From contig DATMRA010000087.1 of the NCBI GenBank assembly GCA_035566535.1, forward strand, positions 1-6,152: a stretch of DNA of 6,152 nt. Direction: 5' to 3'. Made by a program: the position numbers and the translations under genes. This stretch comes from JAFARE01 sp035566535. GTDB lineage: Bacteria; Chloroflexota; Dormibacteria; Aeolococcales; Aeolococcaceae. Each line of letters starts with the position of its first letter. Position 1 is the stretch's first letter. Shown one piece after another: positions 5,597 through 6,152 of the stretch. The notes under the pieces are model-generated. The model saw only the letters and a program-made list of their open reading frames with translations, did no database searches and was not told the DNA's origin.

Positions 5597-6152
5597 TTGA
5601 ACTCCCCCAACGCGTCCGTCGCGACGCCCCGAGCCACCCCGCGGATCATCCCGCGATCCGAGCACTCGATTTCCCGCTCCCACATCTCCCCGAACGCGCT
5701 GCGGGTGCTGTACCGGCTGCAGGAGGGAGGCTACACGGCGTTCCTCGTGGGCGGCTGCGTGCGCGACCTGCTGCTCGGACTCACGCCGAAGGACTTCGAC
5801 GTCGCCACCAATGCGCTGCCCGAGGAAGTGAAGAAGCTGTTCCGCAACAGCCGGCTCGTGGGCCGCAGATTCCGTCTGGCGCACGTATTCTTCGGCCGCG
5901 AGACCATCGAGGTCGCGACCTTCCGTGCGACCAGCGCGCCGTCCCAGGGGGATGAGCCCCTGCCCGAGACCGATCCGGAGGACGGCGAGGCGCCCGAGCT
6001 CGACGACGAGTCGGCGGCGCGCGCCTTCGATGCGAGCGGCCGCATCCTGCGCGACAACGTCTACGGCACGATCGACGAGGACGTGTGGCGGCGCGACTTC
6101 ACCTGCAACGCGCTCTACTACAACATCGCCGATTTCTCGGTGTGGGACTACG
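5597..6152 (+). CDS. pcnB: Poly(A) polymerase I, N-terminal part (3' end outside window)
   Basis: The N-terminal part of poly(A) polymerase I, which adds 3' A tails to RNAs and so marks them for decay. The class II nucleotidyltransferase signature is complete: LVGGCVRDLLLG (from 5744), metal-binding KDFDVAT with Asp codons at 5792 and 5798, LFRNSRLVGRRFRLAHV, IEVATFR, then WRRDFTCNALYYNIADF. The motif wording and the PRSEHSISR leader point to PcnB rather than CCA-adding enzyme. The frame is open from 5504, yet there is no in-frame ATG or GTG before the conserved core. TTG at 5597 has AAGGA ending only 2 bases upstream; TTG at 5573 has a weak GAG 9 bases upstream and would add the basic residues LKRKPRKL. 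The start is therefore uncertain. An acidic insert of about 35 residues (5940-6040) makes the loop after ATFR longer than in E. coli. It is divergent from tRNA-Glu and runs off the right edge. Confidence 0.9.
   Translation, partial: MNSPNASVATPRATPRIIPRSEHSISRSHISPNALRVLYRLQEGGYTAFLVGGCVRDLLLGLTPKDFDVATNALPEEVKKLFRNSRLVGRRFRLAHVFFGRETIEVATFRATSAPSQGDEPLPETDPEDGEAPELDDESAARAFDASGRILRDNVYGTIDEDVWRRDFTCNALYYNIADFSVWDY

Overview
The window reads as chromosomal DNA from a GC-rich proteobacterium, most likely a gammaproteobacterium. The best evidence is at the right end. There, a poly(A) polymerase I (PcnB) N-terminal half resembles the E. coli protein closely, and a tRNA-Glu of proteobacterial type with an encoded CCA lies divergent to it. 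The carbohydrate genes on the left and the exact wording of the PcnB motifs would suit a Xanthomonadales, Nevskiales or Steroidobacter-like bacterium. That placement is inference only.

Left region (1-2805, + strand): the 3' part of a GH39 beta-xylosidase-type glycosidase is followed after 2 bases by a 646-residue exported protein. The latter has a predicted beta-sandwich N-terminal half and an (alpha/alpha)6-barrel-like C-terminal half, and I cannot assign its family. The pair looks like the end of a plant-polysaccharide (xylan or hemicellulose) utilisation operon. A strong hairpin at 2823-2856 separates it from the convergent gene that follows.

Middle region (2876-5432): two minus-strand genes are probably co-transcribed. 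An NmrA-like NAD(P)-binding Rossmann protein (start 4439) is followed by a periplasmic YceI-family lipid-binding protein (start 3484). A LysR-family regulator is divergent to them across about 84 bases. This is the usual layout in which a LysR regulator controls its neighbours. A GC-rich dyad and a -10-like hexamer sit in the shared intergenic DNA. A perfect 9-bp inverted repeat sits just upstream of the yceI ribosome binding site.

Right region (5447-6152): tRNA-Glu(CTC) on the minus strand has a near-consensus sigma-70 promoter. Divergent to it is pcnB, cut by the window end. pcnB has no in-frame ATG or GTG before its conserved core and appears to start at a TTG, so the tRNA promoter lies in or against its start region.

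Most of the window is ordinary chromosomal content, and no mobile element, CRISPR array or clearly new system is visible. The points most worth a second look are the unassigned glycosidase, the yceI leader repeat, the LysR/NmrA/YceI unit and the non-ATG start of pcnB.
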